Below are positions 1 to 12,544 of a stretch of DNA of 40,656 nucleotides, piece after piece. The translations under genes and the position numbers were made by a program. Each line of letters starts with the position of its first letter. The stretch's first letter is position 1. Below the pieces are notes generated by a model that saw only the letters and a program-made list of their open reading frames with translations, did no database searches and was not told where the DNA came from. This DNA comes from Branchiostoma floridae (Eukaryota > Chordata > Leptocardii > Amphioxiformes > Branchiostomatidae): assembly GCF_000003815.2 (NCBI RefSeq), contig NC_049982.1:13905556-13946211 (forward strand), read 5' to 3'.

Positions 1-119
1 GTCGATATACGAGGCAAAGAATTGTGTTTTATTGAAGGTCAGATCTTCAGAGAGGCCGCAAGTTTTGGGCAAACCGTAGTTTGTGCATTTTCTAAAGTTC
101 AACCATAATTACCTGCATG

Positions 120-760
120 TATGCAGGTATGGTTTTCACGGGCGTGGGAAAATTTGGAAGCTGGGGATTTAGGGCCCTGTATCTCAAGAACGGATGGTGC
201 GAGCACGACGATTTTTGGTACGCGGGTTGGGGGTGGTGGCTTGACACTCAGGTTTGATTTTGGGCCTCCTGGCGCTTGAACTTGACATTGCAGGTGGCAT
301 TTTTTGTGTTTTGGGGGCACTTTTGGAGCTGTGTGTCCAGAACGATACGCGCCATTGCAACGATTTTTGGTGCATGGGTGGGGGGTTGTTGCCTGTTGCC
401 TAGGATTGACTTTGGGCCTTGTCGCGTTTGAACGTGACGCGGCAGGTCGAATTTTGTGTCCGGGAGGGGTATTTCCGGAGTTATATCTTCTGAACGGATG
501 GTGCGGGCGCGATGATATTTGGCACATGTGCTGGTGGTGGCTGAATAATTTTCAATTTTGATTTTGGCGCCCTTGGTGCTTGAACTTGACATTCCAGGTT
601 ACCTTTTGTGCGGGCACGGCGCGTGCGCTGTATCTCCGGAACGCAAGGTGCCATCGTGTTGCTATTTGTTACGTGGGTTGTTGCTGGTGTCCTGGTGGTC
701 AGGTTTGATTTTGGGCCTCCTAGTGCTTGAACTTGATACTGTAGGTTGACCCTGTTTTCG
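120..760. repeat. Degenerate ~150-bp tandem repeat, about four units
   Basis: The phrase CTTGAACTTGACATTGCAGG and close variants recurs near 276, 427, 580 and 727, and a second phrase around GATTTTTGGT recurs near 210, 362, 513 and 660. Both phrases give a spacing of about 150 bp. The units are strongly diverged, so the array is old. Reading frames that cross it encode repetitive peptides without a recognisable domain, so I do not call them genes. The array starts near the window edge and may extend to the left. Confidence 0.75.
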
Positions 761-3700
761 TGTGGTTGGGGCATCCCCCCAATATCTGCTTGGTTGCTGA
801 CGGTTGGGTTGGGTAGAAACATCATCTGTTTTGGTTGATTGAGAGGTCTTTAAGTTTACACCTAGAACCATCATCTGGCTTGGGCCACCTTCAATGTATC
901 AGGTTACTTTGTATCAACAGTGTCTGACCTGCCAGATGATATACTTAGTCTAGTATCTGTTGCTGTATTTGTTATGTACAGTTTGAGTTTGCTTCTTAGT
1001 CCGAGTTTGTGGTGTTTTGAGAGCTGTGTAGTACTGAGTTTAAAGTTCTGGTACAAGTTCCTTTACCCTGTTTGGCAATCAGCAGAAGATACAACTTTCT
1101 AAAGTGGAGGAGGAATGTATAGAGCTTGAGTGTAAGACGAAGGTATGTGTATGATTTTTCCTGTTTCTTGTTGTTTCGTTGGGGATGCCATTTCCGTATT
1201 GTATGCAGGTAATTTGTAGTTTGGGGCTAGTCATAATTTTGCATGATTTTTGGGCCTGCTTAATCTATAGTACGGGCAGGGTTAAGTGGTAGAGGCTTTG
1301 TTTTGTTTTAAATTTGGTATAGTTTGTTGCATTTTGTCACTGCAAAAATATGATGAAATTGTTTCCTCCTCTAAGCAACTGCTCATTGATTTGGGGGGAT
1401 GTTTGCTGGGTTTTCACTCTGACTGCATCAGCTTTCTGAACTTTTTAAAGTTGCCAGCAGCTTGCCATTTATGAATGGGATTGACAAGGACATTTTGAGT
1501 AGTAAATTCTGCTGTAAAATTCGGCTTAGGTACTTCAGGAGATTTAGGTTTTAGTTGGACAGATTGAATAAAATATCATACCACCCTAATGCTGCTGGAT
1601 GGGGCCTACCACTATTCATATTGTCTATGGAACTACTGTAAAAACATAATTTTTTCAATTATGCAAATAACCTTCCAGTGTCAAGTGATATAACACTCCA
1701 GTAATAAATCTTTAATGAATATCATTGGTACAATGAGATATTTAGCAGCTGCATTAGGTCAGTACATTGAAATAGGAAGATATCAGTACTGAATGTATCA
1801 TATGTGACAGAATAACTACATGGGCCATCTGACTCTGAGACCAAAAAAGGTAGGAAAAGTCGTCTCAATAACTTTAAGGTACTGTGGTTGGTTACATGCT
1901 TAAGAAATCCAAAATAGTTAAAGTTCATCCATGCCCAAACTTACACATTCCTAAAATGGAATTTCAGACTTTTGCATGGTGCACAACCAACACGGTAAAA
2001 ATCTCACTTTTCCAACCACGCAACCAGGGACGAAAAGGAAAAAAATACACAATAGGTCTACAGACACCTAATACATTTCATGCAGGTCTGAGGTCTACGA
2101 ACTCTTGTTTGTCATTGTCATTGTGATAAGGAAATATAAAACACGTAAGCAGAAGAAGAAGAAAAAAGAACGAGATGTATGGAGAGTGACAGAGAAAACA
2201 AGTGAGAATAGAGGGGAAGTGTGAGTGTACATGTGTGTGAATATTACAACACGTCGTTGGGGTGACACTAACAGTTCATGCTAATTGTAATTTTATAGCT
2301 TCTCGCAAGAGGGAATCGCTGAGGTGATGAGATCTAGGTATTCACATTTGGTACAAACCATAGTTTACCGCACGAGCGGGAGAACAGCTGTTAAGTCATT
2401 GCTAAAGAAAGTTTTTTTTTGTGCTTTCTGCATGGATGTTGATAGCAAAACAAAGAACAGAGACAACCGAATATGCGCATGGCTAAAACAATGCATTTTG
2501 CAAATACCACGTCAGGGAATTGCAATACAACTTTTGATCGCTAGGGGAATAGTTTGCAATATGCTTGGAGATAAAAGGTTTCTATCTATGGATGTTTCTG
2601 ATCCAATGAAGGGACACTGATCAAAACGCTGAATCTTCATCACAATGGACCAATCAATGGCAGGATCTAAAGGAGAAGGCCTCATATAGAACAATGTAGG
2701 AACCCAACACCGTAGTATTATAAAACAAAAGAAATCTGATTGCCTGTGTCGGAAATAACATGACGCACGAGGCCGCAAAAGGACACCTGACATTCAGACA
2801 CAAAAACAGACACTTCCTTCATGTTAGATGGTAAAACTTTAAGAGCACATACTCAACGGACGAGACGTGTGCCGTGCGCATGTGTGTGTGCATGTGCTGT
2901 TTGTGTGCGAGTAATTGCTGCTGCTGTAAAATTACTGAGGAAAATTAATTAGACAGAATGTATGCTCCGAAAGACAATGTGTGATTACAATGTGGAAGGA
3001 AAGAAATCCATATGATGCAAATTTGTGCTTCAGTTACCCATACCTAAACACACACACAAACACACACATACGACAATGCAACCGTTAGCACACTGGGACA
3101 ATTGGGCCACCGACCCATGGAGTAGGTTTCAAAAAGCAAACAATGTATCAAGTGTTCAAACACGATTGTTACGTCTGGTTCTCTCCTTACACCCGCCTTT
3201 GAGGTGTCGGTGCTAGGTACGCTTACCTGCTCGGCACCAACAACAACATAACGGAGGGAAGGCAGAAGAGACAGCGGAGTGCCGATACAACAAGAAAGGT
3301 ACAGTGAAAGCTCAAATACAGACAAATACTTCAATAATAAATGTCTATGTATTTTAGAAGGAACAGGTCACTATTCATTGGTTGGCCGTGTCCGTGGTAA
3401 AGTGGTGCAGTACTAGTGTGTGCCGGATCCAAAGGTCGAGGGAAGGACAGAAGTACGCCCCCAACTGCACACTTATCCCATCTCCGATAATTAGTTTACC
3501 GCTTGTTGAATGCATTTTGGAACGTCGAAATGGCATGTAAAAAAACAATATTTATGACCTATACAGTACAACTTTGGGACATAACGTCACGTCCGGGTAC
3601 AGAGCCGGCAAACTTGGATACCGCGCCTTTTTATTTGTTGATTTACTTAAGCATTACGGCGATTCCGGCTGGTTTTGTATACCGCAGAACGTTGTTATAT

Positions 3701-5156
3701 GCATATGTCCTTTGCTTATTCTGAAATCTACAGAAACCGTGGCTGACAATCTTACGTACTACATGTATAGTGCAAGCATAGGGTAGCCCGAAATCTTATG
3801 TAAATATTAGCATAAGCCGTGTCATATGGACACGGTACGGAGTATACAAAGTATCCATGTAGCCTTCACTACAGCATATTGCCAACATGTTTCACAGTGT
3901 TACTGGCGGTTAAAGGAAGTACTCAAGAAGGTTTGAAGTACACCATGAGAAAAATGGCAAGGCACTTGTCAATTATGCATCTTCGTAAGTTCCTGTCTTG
4001 AGGGGGCCTTGCACCAAGGTAAAATCTGTCCAGCAGATCTCAAAGGAAATGCCGAGAGCGGAGCTGACATTTACTACAAAGATCACAAAATCGTTGAAAT
4101 GAGAGGCATGGACACAAACAAATAATTTATGTTGATACACGGGGGAACATGCAGACAGTGACTTTTCAACTGGGACGGGAAGAATGGCTTCACCCATTCC
4201 CACCATCTCCTGAGAGCCACAGGAATCCTGTCTTGCTACAAAATACATGCAGGAAAATGATAACTTATGTCAACAGACGTTAATAATAGTGTGTTCGTGC
4301 ATGTGTTTGTACATTCGCTTCAAATGAGGTAATATGAGGGGGCCGGACCCACTAGGCCTTCCCGGTCGTATTCTGCCGCTTTTCTGCCCTAGAAGTGGGC
4401 AGCGCTGAGCTTGTATGTTGTATGATTAAGTCTGCTACTCGATTCAGGGTGGAGAGTCGAATATCTGACACGCCTTCTATATAGTATCAATGCTTATGTA
4501 AGCATAGGCCACACAGTAATAACATTGCCAGCGTAGGCTTGTATCTGCAACAGCACAGAAACTGGGTCGTGTTTTTTTTTTAATCCCAACCGTGATAACT
4601 ACGAGTATTTGAGTCTCCAATCACTGGACTATACCGTGAATGTAATTTCGTAGTCGATGTTAACGTTGTTAGAAGCAAGGCGTTGTGTGTTGTAGAATGT
4701 ACAGTGTGACAAAGTACAGTGCTCTCCTTAACCTGTTTTTCACCATATTTCTGTTTTTGATGATAATACACTGATCTGAACATCCGAGTCAAGTAATATA
4801 TAGACACAGGGCTCTTTAAGTAGGCCATATGAATGATAACACACATGCAAAACACAAAAATGTTGGTGTTTAGCGTTATCTGTAGTATATTGAACCATGA
4901 TTAGCGTCACCAGAATATTTGCGAGAAGCCTATATCATTGCTTTTGTTAGGAATGATATTTCAAGTCTTTATTCTTCTACTAGTAGACACGGCACGAAAA
5001 ACGGTATTTAAGCGTGCTGAAACCATGCGTAATGTTGACGTATTTTCCTTCTTTACGGACCTATACAACACTTATACGAGTACGTAAATATTGCCTTTAA
5101 GTGGTCTTTCCGTAGGTCCGTGTTAGTCCTTATTTTCCGGTTTTCCAGTTGTCTTT
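761..5156. other. Intergenic stretch without a recognisable gene
   Basis: No reading frame here has both plausible splice sites and a recognisable domain. The longest open stretches are under 100 codons and look like chance. Visible items are AT-rich sequence, an AG-rich patch near 2150-2220, and GT/CA-rich low-complexity sequence near 2877-2910 and 3045-3075. Confidence 0.6.
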
Positions 5157-6120
5157 CAGCAGCTTAAAGATGTCGTAAATGATTATTAAAACCCCCTTAA
5201 AACTTGTTTAAAGTTCACGTTTATTTGATCTAAAGCCTCTTTACGTCTTATATACGTGTGCATTAAGAGGATTATAACGTGTGTTTAGGTGCCTTTTCAG
5301 CAGCTTAAAGTTGCCATAAATACTTATTAAAACGCCCTTAAGACATGTTTAAACTTCACGTTTATTTGATCTAAAGCCTCTTTACGTCTTATATACGTGT
5401 GCATTAAGTGGATTTTAACGTATGTTTATGTGCCTTTTCAGCAGCTTAAAGTTGCCATAAATACTTATTAAAACGCCCTTAAAAGATGTTTAAACTTCAC
5501 GTTTATTTGATTTAAAGCCTCTTTATGTCTTATATACGTGTGCATTTAGTGGATTATAACGTGTGTTTAGGTGCCTTTTCAGCAGCTTAAAGTTGCCATA
5601 AACACTTATTAAAACGCCCTTAAGACATGTTTAAACTTCACGTTTATTTGATCTAAAGCCTCTTTATGTCTTATATACGTGTGCATTTAGTGGATTATAA
5701 CGTGTGTTTAGGTGCCTTTTCAGCAGCTTAAAGTTGCCATAAACACTTATTAAAACGCCCTTAAGACATGTTTAAACTTCACGTTTATTTGATTTAAAGT
5801 CTCTTTATGTCTCATATACGTGTGTTGTTAAGTGGATTATAACGTGTGTTTATGTGCCTTTTCAGCAGCTTAAATTCGCCATAAATACTTATTAAAACGC
5901 CCTTAAGACATGTTTATACTTCACGTTTATTTGATCTAAAGCCTATTTACGTCTCATATACGTGTGCATTAAGAGTCTATGTTTTTCGTTTTAGCAGCTA
6001 AAAGTTGTCATATGTACGCACTAAAAACCCTTAAGACATGTTTAAAGTTCCCTCTGTACGTCTCATATACGTATGCATTAGGTTGATTATAAGGTGTGGA
6101 TAAGTGCCATTTTAGCAGAA
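5157..6120. repeat. ~141-bp satellite-like tandem array, about eight units
   Basis: The anchor CAGCAGCTTAAAG starts at 5157, 5298, 5439, 5580, 5721 and 5863, giving periods of 141, 141, 141, 141 and 142 bp. Two shortened, more diverged units follow near 5992 and 6112. Each unit also contains the phrases CACGTTTATTTGAT and TATATACGTGTGCAT. Central units are nearly identical and edge units are degenerate, as expected for an array homogenised by unequal exchange. No coding capacity is seen. Confidence 0.95.
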
Positions 6121-7239
6121 TAATTTCAAAGCAAGAAAATACAATGGATGACACTTTGAAATTTTATTGAATCACGAGAAAATATTACATGGAAAAGTAA
6201 AAAAAACTACAGCCTACTAGGTATTTGTGGCCTATTATTCTGATGTAGTCGGCAGTTGAAGCAATCACAACGGTTGCGCAATTCCGTGCAGCATCCAAGT
6301 CCACAGTAACATGTCCAGTGTCGGACGAAGCGTCTCGGCGTAAGTTAAAAAGAGCACACAGTTCCATCTGGCCACCACAGGAATAAGAATCCGGTAAGAT
6401 CTAGAGTAGTGGCCGATATGACTCGTGTTGTTGGATGGTCTTGGACTCTTGGATCATTTGGACGCGAAACATGTTCAGCTTGCAGTCTCGGCTTCTATTA
6501 ATCCGGATGGTACAATGGTCGTGATTTCCCATTCTGTGTCGATTTCCAACAGCATCAACTTGTACAGAATGATAGCCACCTCCTCTCTTTGCGTCAAATT
6601 CCGTCAACGGGGGTCCTAGGCGGTAACGGCCACAACTTGCGGATTACAACAGGTCCAAACGTTCTTCAATACTTCTCTTCAAATGAACGCCTGGAAAATA
6701 ATCGCTCCGTGCCGGTAAATTTGAACCCCCACTCTTTTCTGCCATTGGATACATCCTATCACATGACACAGCCGCTGTGTATGTATAGTATGCCGGCCAC
6801 AGACGGAGGCGCGCCCCATGGCGCATACGCGTACGAATTAACGCTGAATAAATTTACATCTAGCCTGCCCACGCATATCACAATAACCAAAACAAACACA
6901 AGCAACACGGAAAGACACTGCCTGTGTGCCCAGACTGTTATTTCTTGACGCTTGCTTGCAGATAAAGAAGTAAACATAGCATCATTCGTGCATTTACTTG
7001 TAGAAAAGCTCGCCGTTTAATAGTAAGAAGAACATAGAGAAAACACCACTCACTACACAAAACGCTATGTCTACTACATCCGTATTCTTCAAGCAGAGGT
7101 TGAGATATTAATAGTGTAGTAGTCGGGATTTCTACCGGCGCTTAGCTCTCGGCTCAACTTGCCACAAAAAAACAGGCGGCCTGAGTTAGACCCTGGAAGT
7201 TCAGAACATATATGCGGTATATTAAAAAGTGAAGAGTCT
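6121..7239. other. Intergenic stretch between two tandem arrays
   Basis: There is no confident gene. On the minus strand two short adjacent reading frames (about 6401-6607 and 6185-6367) have balanced composition and could be remnants of a coding region. They are separated by a stop and match no family I recognise. Confidence 0.5.
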
Positions 7240-8420
7240 CCTCCTTTTCGCATAAACTGCGCTTCAAACATGCCGTATGTTCAGCAGAAAAAGGCAACAT
7301 TTCATAAAAACTTTTGAGACTGTATAAGCCGATANNNNNNNNNNNNNNNNNNNNNNNNNNNNNNNNNNNNNNNNNNNNNNNNNNNNNNNNNNNNNNNNNN
7401 NNNNNNNNNNNNNNNNNNNNNNNNNNNNNNNNNNNNNNNNNNNNNNNNNNNNNNNNNNNNNNNNNNNNNNNNNNNNNNNNNNNNNNNNNNNNNNNNNNNN
7501 NNNNNNNNNNNNNNNNNNNNNNNNNNNNNNNNNNNNNNNNNNNNNNNNNNNNNNNNNNNNNNNNNCTACACGGTGGAGGATACGTCTCCCCTAAGTTCGC
7601 TTAAACTGCGCGGATTCAAAGATTAAACATGTCGTATGTCAACAGAAATACGCAACATTTCATATACGTTCTGGCAACATATAAGCTAAACGGGGGAGGT
7701 CTCCCCTAGTTCGCTTAAACTGCGCGGACTCAAAGATTAAACATGTCGTATGTTCAACAGAAATACGCAACATTTCATATACGTTTTGGCAACATATAAG
7801 CTAAATGGGGGAGGTCTCCCCTAGTTCGCTTAAACTGCGCGGATTCAAAGATTAAACATGTCGTATGTTCAACAGAAATACGCAACATTTCATGTACGTT
7901 TTGGCAATATATAAGCTAAACGGGGAAGGTCTCCCCTAGTTCGCTTAAACTGCGCGGATTTAAAGATTAAACATGTCGTATGTTCCACAGAAATACGCAA
8001 CATTTCAAATACGTTCTGGCAACATATAAGCTAAACGGGGGAGGTCTCACCTTGTTCGCTTAAACTGCGCGGATTCAAAGATTAAACAAGTCGTGTGTTT
8101 TACAGAAATACGCAACATTTTATATACGTCTTGGCAACATATAAGCTAAACGGAGGAGGTCTGCCCTAGTTCGCTTTAACTTCGCGGATTCAAAGATGAA
8201 ACATGTCGTATGCTCAACAGTAAAACGCAACATTTCATATACGTCTTGGCAGCATATAAGCTAACGGGGTAGGTCTTCCTTGCGTACACGACGGTTCGAA
8301 ATGAATTATACATGGCGTATATTCAACAGAAAAACGCAACGTTTCATATAACGTAAGGGAGCGCATATAAGCCAAACGTAAGAGGTCTTCCCTGTTCGAA
8401 TTAAACCTTGCGCACAGAAA
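7240..8420. repeat. ~115-bp satellite-like tandem array spanning an assembly gap
   Basis: The anchor GTTCGCTTAAACTGCGCGGA and variants starts at 7595, 7709, 7824, 7939, 8054 and 8169, with periods of 114-115 bp, and diverged units follow to about 8400. Other shared phrases are AAACATGTCGTATGTT and CGCAACATTTCATATACG. A unit of the same type (ATGCCGTATGTTCAGCAG at about 7269) lies left of the N gap, so the array continues through it. Unit length and sequence differ from the 141-bp array upstream. Confidence 0.93.
7335..7565. other. Assembly gap (231 N) inside the 115-bp array
   Basis: This is a run of N flanked on both sides by units of the same tandem repeat. The true copy number is therefore unknown. 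Confidence 0.99.
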
Positions 8421-8472
8421 GATTGAATATATACGTCACATGCTTTCGGAACAAACAACACAGAAGAGTATT

Positions 8473-8715
8473 GTATTTGACTTTGCTGAGGTATTAACAT
8501 AAAATTTTGTACCGGAAAACGTAATTGTCAGTTTTGACTGTAAATCTTGCCACTGTTTTAAAAAAGATGACGCAATGCTTTATCAAACACCAGATAAAGG
8601 CTTATTATATTTGACATAGCCGAGGTAATTTTGGTAAACATGTATTTTGTAACAGATCTAGAAAAACGGTATTTGTGAGTTTTGACAGAAAATATAACCA
8701 CAGTGTTAAAACAGT
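8473..8715. repeat. Diverged ~134-bp tandem pair
   Basis: A segment with TATTTGAC, GAGGTA, CAGTTTTGAC and CCACTGTTTTAAAA (from 8473) recurs in diverged form from 8607 with TATTTGAC, GAGGTAA, GAGTTTTGACAG and CCACAGTGTTAAAA. The spacing is about 134 bp. This is a third repeat type in the same 3.6-kb region. Confidence 0.6.
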
Positions 8716-9435
8716 AATACGGATTATTTTTTATAACCTTTTCAAGACATTTAAGTTGTCTTTTCGGCATACTAAAATAGATGTAAAATTCACGTAAAGA
8801 AACACGACAGATTAAGTTACATTTACACACGCTGAAATCTTACGTAAAGGCCAGATGTATGTTTCCGATGCCTTTAATACATCTTAAACTCTTCTGAAAT
8901 ATTTCTCCGCCTTTAAGGGCTTTATACGTATCTCTGAAACTTTGCTTAAATAGTTGTTTTCGTGCTGTGAGAGTAAAACAAAGTCAACTCTTTCATTACT
9001 GTTTTGATAAAGCAGCGTTATGAAACGTCTTTTATTATAAAAATGACAATAAGTCAAGAATGTATTTATTGAGTACTGTTTAGATTCACAGAAAGTTTCT
9101 GATAGTCTTATGTTGTTGGATGACAGGCACAATGCATCGGTTTCTGTCCGTACCAGAGCTCACTCACCGCCTAGAGAGGGGACAAGATGGCCGGAAGGTA
9201 GGACAAGACATGTCGATACTCTGTGAAAGGGTTCTTCTGACAATAGATACCATAGGTTGATTTCGTTGATTTCATAATGTTGTAACATTTTAATATTTTC
9301 TACGCATTTGCCTTAATATAATTATTAAGTTGAAGCAAATGTTGTCTCCCCGTAATTTCACTGAGCAATTTAGTTTATAATTTTTTTTTTTTGCAGTTTT
9401 CGGATCACGCTTATCTAGGGACAGACCAGTCAAAG
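8716..9435. other. AT-rich upstream region of the coiled-coil gene
   Basis: No gene is seen up to the pyrimidine-rich run and TTTGCAG at about 9380-9394. That looks like a splice acceptor in front of the first coding exon of the downstream gene, so a noncoding 5' exon probably lies further left but cannot be placed. Confidence 0.45.
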
Positions 9436-12338
9436 ATGTCCACATCACAGGAATGTGAGGTTGTTGACAAGACGTCACATGACGATAACGGGACCCTTCT
9501 ATTAGCTGATATAGAAAGGGTCGCGGATGAAATCAGCATTGTTGAAAGAAGTATCGACAATATCACTAGCAGGTAAAACTCTCCCGACAGCTACGAAATG
9601 AGTCGTTAAAACTATATTTCTTACCGTACAATGCAAAAACGTAACATGCATTGGCATAATACCGGTCATAAGCCTTATACCGGTCGATTAAAATAGTGGA
9701 ACTTAAAGAGATCTACACATGCAACAATAGTTATTTCTGAGGTATGCACACTCCAGACATCTAGGTGTCCAATACATAATTTACAAAGCATCGATAACAA
9801 TGCATTCGAAGACAACAAGGCCAAAAGTTTTCAGGTCATTTTCGGGGCAGGCGAGCTCGTCGTGGGACAAACACACTGTCACGTTCATCGCCAGATTTGT
9901 AGATAATAATCACATGTGCTCACGGCACAAGACGAGCATGATTCAACAGCAATCTTGAATTTCTTTTGGTGACCTACAACTCGTGTAAAAGTGTGAGGAA
10001 CCGTTGCATAATAGCCCGGATCTACGGCTGAATGGGTCAAATTGAACGTACGCAGCCATTTTCCCGCCATTTTTAATGCTACGGCCAGCAGTAAAGTTTT
10101 ACGTCATAGCGGTTGTGACGGACCAAAATTAAATGAAAATTCTTGTCAGTATACTCCCATTTTCTCATGACTTTTTATATGCTCATGCAGATTTTTGTTT
10201 TGTGCAACTACTAACAGGAAAGAAAGGAACAACAGAGGATGAATAAAGGTACATAGCGGCAGTTAATTATGCCGTGTTTCGTTCGACCGGTATAGTGCAC
10301 CCCCTTCCAACCACGCGCCCGTTCTCCGTGCAATTCCGCGGTGTGTTCCAATTACGATATTATGTTTTTAGCAGGACCAGAGAGACAAAATAATTTACAC
10401 AGAAGAAGTGGCAAAGGTAATCTGTAACAGCAACATGGAACTGGAGAAAATGATGCGTTGATCATTTGCCAAATTAGCATTGCTTGAGAAATTGCAGTAA
10501 ACCGACCGGTATTATGCCAATGGATGTTAGATGTGGTTGGGTTAAACGAAACAAATTACTTGTATATGTTGAGGGTTCCTATGTTGAGACTACGTTATTT
10601 TTCCTGCCGCACGCCTACTTTCATAATGGAGGTTGTCTGATGACTTTGCAGATCCCGACAGGCTGCCGGACTGTTCTGGCCGATGCTGTCATTGAACATC
10701 CACCAGCTCAGCGAACAACTGTCCTCCGTACACAGCGCTCTGAACAGGCTCGGAAGAGACAAAGCAATCGCTCGAACTCTCCGTCAACAGTTGAAGGACA
10801 CAGAAGTGAAGCTAGAGGGGTTGGCAAAAAATGGACAGGAGATCGGAGAGACGGTAGACTCATTAAGGCAAGTCTCGGTGCATAGCAGGTGTGAAAATCC
10901 CGAGCAGGAGGGGACCGTGGAGATGCTGCAGAAGGACGCGGTAGAAGAATGGCTGAAAAGGGCGGGACAGGGATCCACCTCCTCCCATCACCTCCAGGGG
11001 GCGGTGGAAAATCACCTTCGCAAAGAAAACGAGCGAAGCAAAATCCTACAAGAAGAGATCACTGCGATAAAAGAAAATTATGGAAAGAATGTGTCTTTGA
11101 AAGTTGCCACCCCAACCGTGTCTGGCGAACTGGCCACCACGCGGGCAACGTTAACAGAGACGGAAAATCGCCTTCAATACGAGAGGGATCAAAACAAGAG
11201 CCTGCAGGAAGATATAGCGTCTTTGAGAAAAGTTCAGAAAGAAAAGGATGTGCAGAATAAGGAGTTAGAAGAAGAAGTGGCTTTTCTCCAGAAGATGCTA
11301 CAAGAGGCGGAAGAAAGGTTTGATGCCGAGATAACAGAAAACACTTTTTCAAATGATTTACACACTGCGACCAACATCCCAGGGCGGCGCCACATGTATA
11401 CGTCACTGGAGACGTTGACTGAAGGCCAGGGAAGAATGGACCACAGCCCTGCACGGAGAAGTCTTTCGTTTGAAGATTCCCAGACAGAGACAGTGAAAAA
11501 CACTTACAAAATGCCAAAAGGCAAAGTAGGAAGCAATGACAAGGGAGGACTTAGTGTCAGCCAACCAAATCTATTCACCAGTTACGGCAAAATGGCAGTA
11601 TACGCAAAGATGGGACAATCAAGGTATTCCACACCAGGCAGAGCCGATGCTGTTGGGCAGGAATGGCGCCAAAGTCCTCGCGTACAACAAATCACTGCAG
11701 ACCTGCAGTCTAAGCTTCACGCAGCTGAAGAAGATCTGCAGCGAGAACGGGGCAGGTACATCGACCAAACACGAGAAATAAACGACTTAAGAATAAAACT
11801 AGCCAAGGAAGCAGAAAGCAAGAAAAAAATACAAGTGTCTTTTGCCATGCTGCGATCACGAATGAAAGAAATGCACGACAGAGTTAGCGTAGAAGAAGAC
11901 AGACACAAACTGGAGAAACGGGCCTTACTACAGGAGATTTCAAAGCTACGAAAACAAACCGGAACAGATGAAGCGTACTTTATTGAAGAATCCGTACTAT
12001 CTTCACGCGAAAATACGCGCTCGGACGATAATTTCTCTCAACATTTCGTCATGTCTCACGAGGTTTCTCGGTCCTCGGATGAATTGTCGCTAGAGGCAGG
12101 TTCCTGGGGAGGAGATCAAGCGGACGATGCTGTCGGGGAAGATCTTGTAGCTGACCTGACATCGCGCCTGCAAGCCAGGGATGACGAACTTCGGACGGAA
12201 GCAATGAAAGCGAGGGCACGTGGAAGGGAGATCGTCCGACTGAGGAATCAGGTTGTGAGATTGACTGCATTACAGGAGCAGGAAAGGACACACAGTTCTT
12301 CTAACTTGTATCGCACCAGATCCGAAACAATCGTCTGA
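9436..12338 (+). CDS. Coiled-coil protein, two predicted coding exons, family not recognised
   Basis: Exon A runs from ATG at 9436 to 9572 (donor AG|GTAAAA, phase 2). Exon B runs from 10652 (acceptor TTTGCAG|A) to the stop at 12336-12338. The phases fit and give 607 residues. The protein is rich in Glu, Lys, Gln and Arg. Heptad-like segments occur around the start of exon B (SEQLSSVHSALNRLGRDK), in its middle (LQEDIASLRKVQKEKDVQNK), and near 11690-11970 (DLQSKLHAAEEDLQRERGRY), with a last helix ending near VRLTALQEQERT. The linkers between are polar and probably disordered. I recognise no catalytic motif, so a structural or scaffold role is inference only. The intron contains two short exon-like blocks (about 10219-10250 and 10371-10413) flanked by AG and GT; neither joins cleanly in frame here, so the isoform structure is uncertain. 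Confidence 0.75.
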
Positions 12339-12394
12339 GGGTATTTCAAAATAACATTGAATAGGCAACGAGGAATGTGTATGTACATGTAGTC

Positions 12395-12400
12395 AATAAA
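12395..12400 (+). terminator. Poly(A) signal AATAAA of the coiled-coil gene
   Basis: A canonical AATAAA lies 57 bp after the stop codon of the coiled-coil gene, giving a very short 3' UTR. Confidence 0.75.
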
Positions 12401-12481
12401 CTGTGATCCTCAACTGGATTTTTTGGTGGCAGATAGCGTGTGAAGCTGTGGTATAGGTTTGGGCTCCTAGCAGCTTATGCA

Positions 12482-12508
12482 GCGTCCCTGCACTTCCACC
12501 AGGGACGC
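12482..12508. repeat. Perfect 9-bp stem-loop
   Basis: GCGTCCCTG (12482-12490) pairs with CAGGGACGC (12500-12508) across a 9-nt loop. It sits about 80 bp past the poly(A) signal. It does not match the histone stem-loop consensus, and its function is unknown. Confidence 0.6.
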
Positions 12509-12544
12509 TTCTGAGGAGGATAGCTGAATAAAGGAACAATGAAT

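Noticed and set aside
304-749. Open frames through the left-end tandem repeat on both strands
   Set aside because: They are products of the repeat itself and are not preserved between units.
6185-6607. Two adjacent minus-strand frames (GGGYHSVQVDAVGNRHRMGN and GHVTVDLDAARNCATVVIAS) that look partly coding
   Set aside because: A stop separates them, no convincing splice sites join them, and I could not match them to a family.
5157-8420. CRISPR-like array
   Set aside because: The units are contiguous tandem repeats without unique spacers, in a eukaryotic context.
12482-12508. Histone-type 3' stem-loop after the coiled-coil gene
   Set aside because: The stem sequence and 9-nt loop do not match the histone consensus, and the gene has its own AATAAA.
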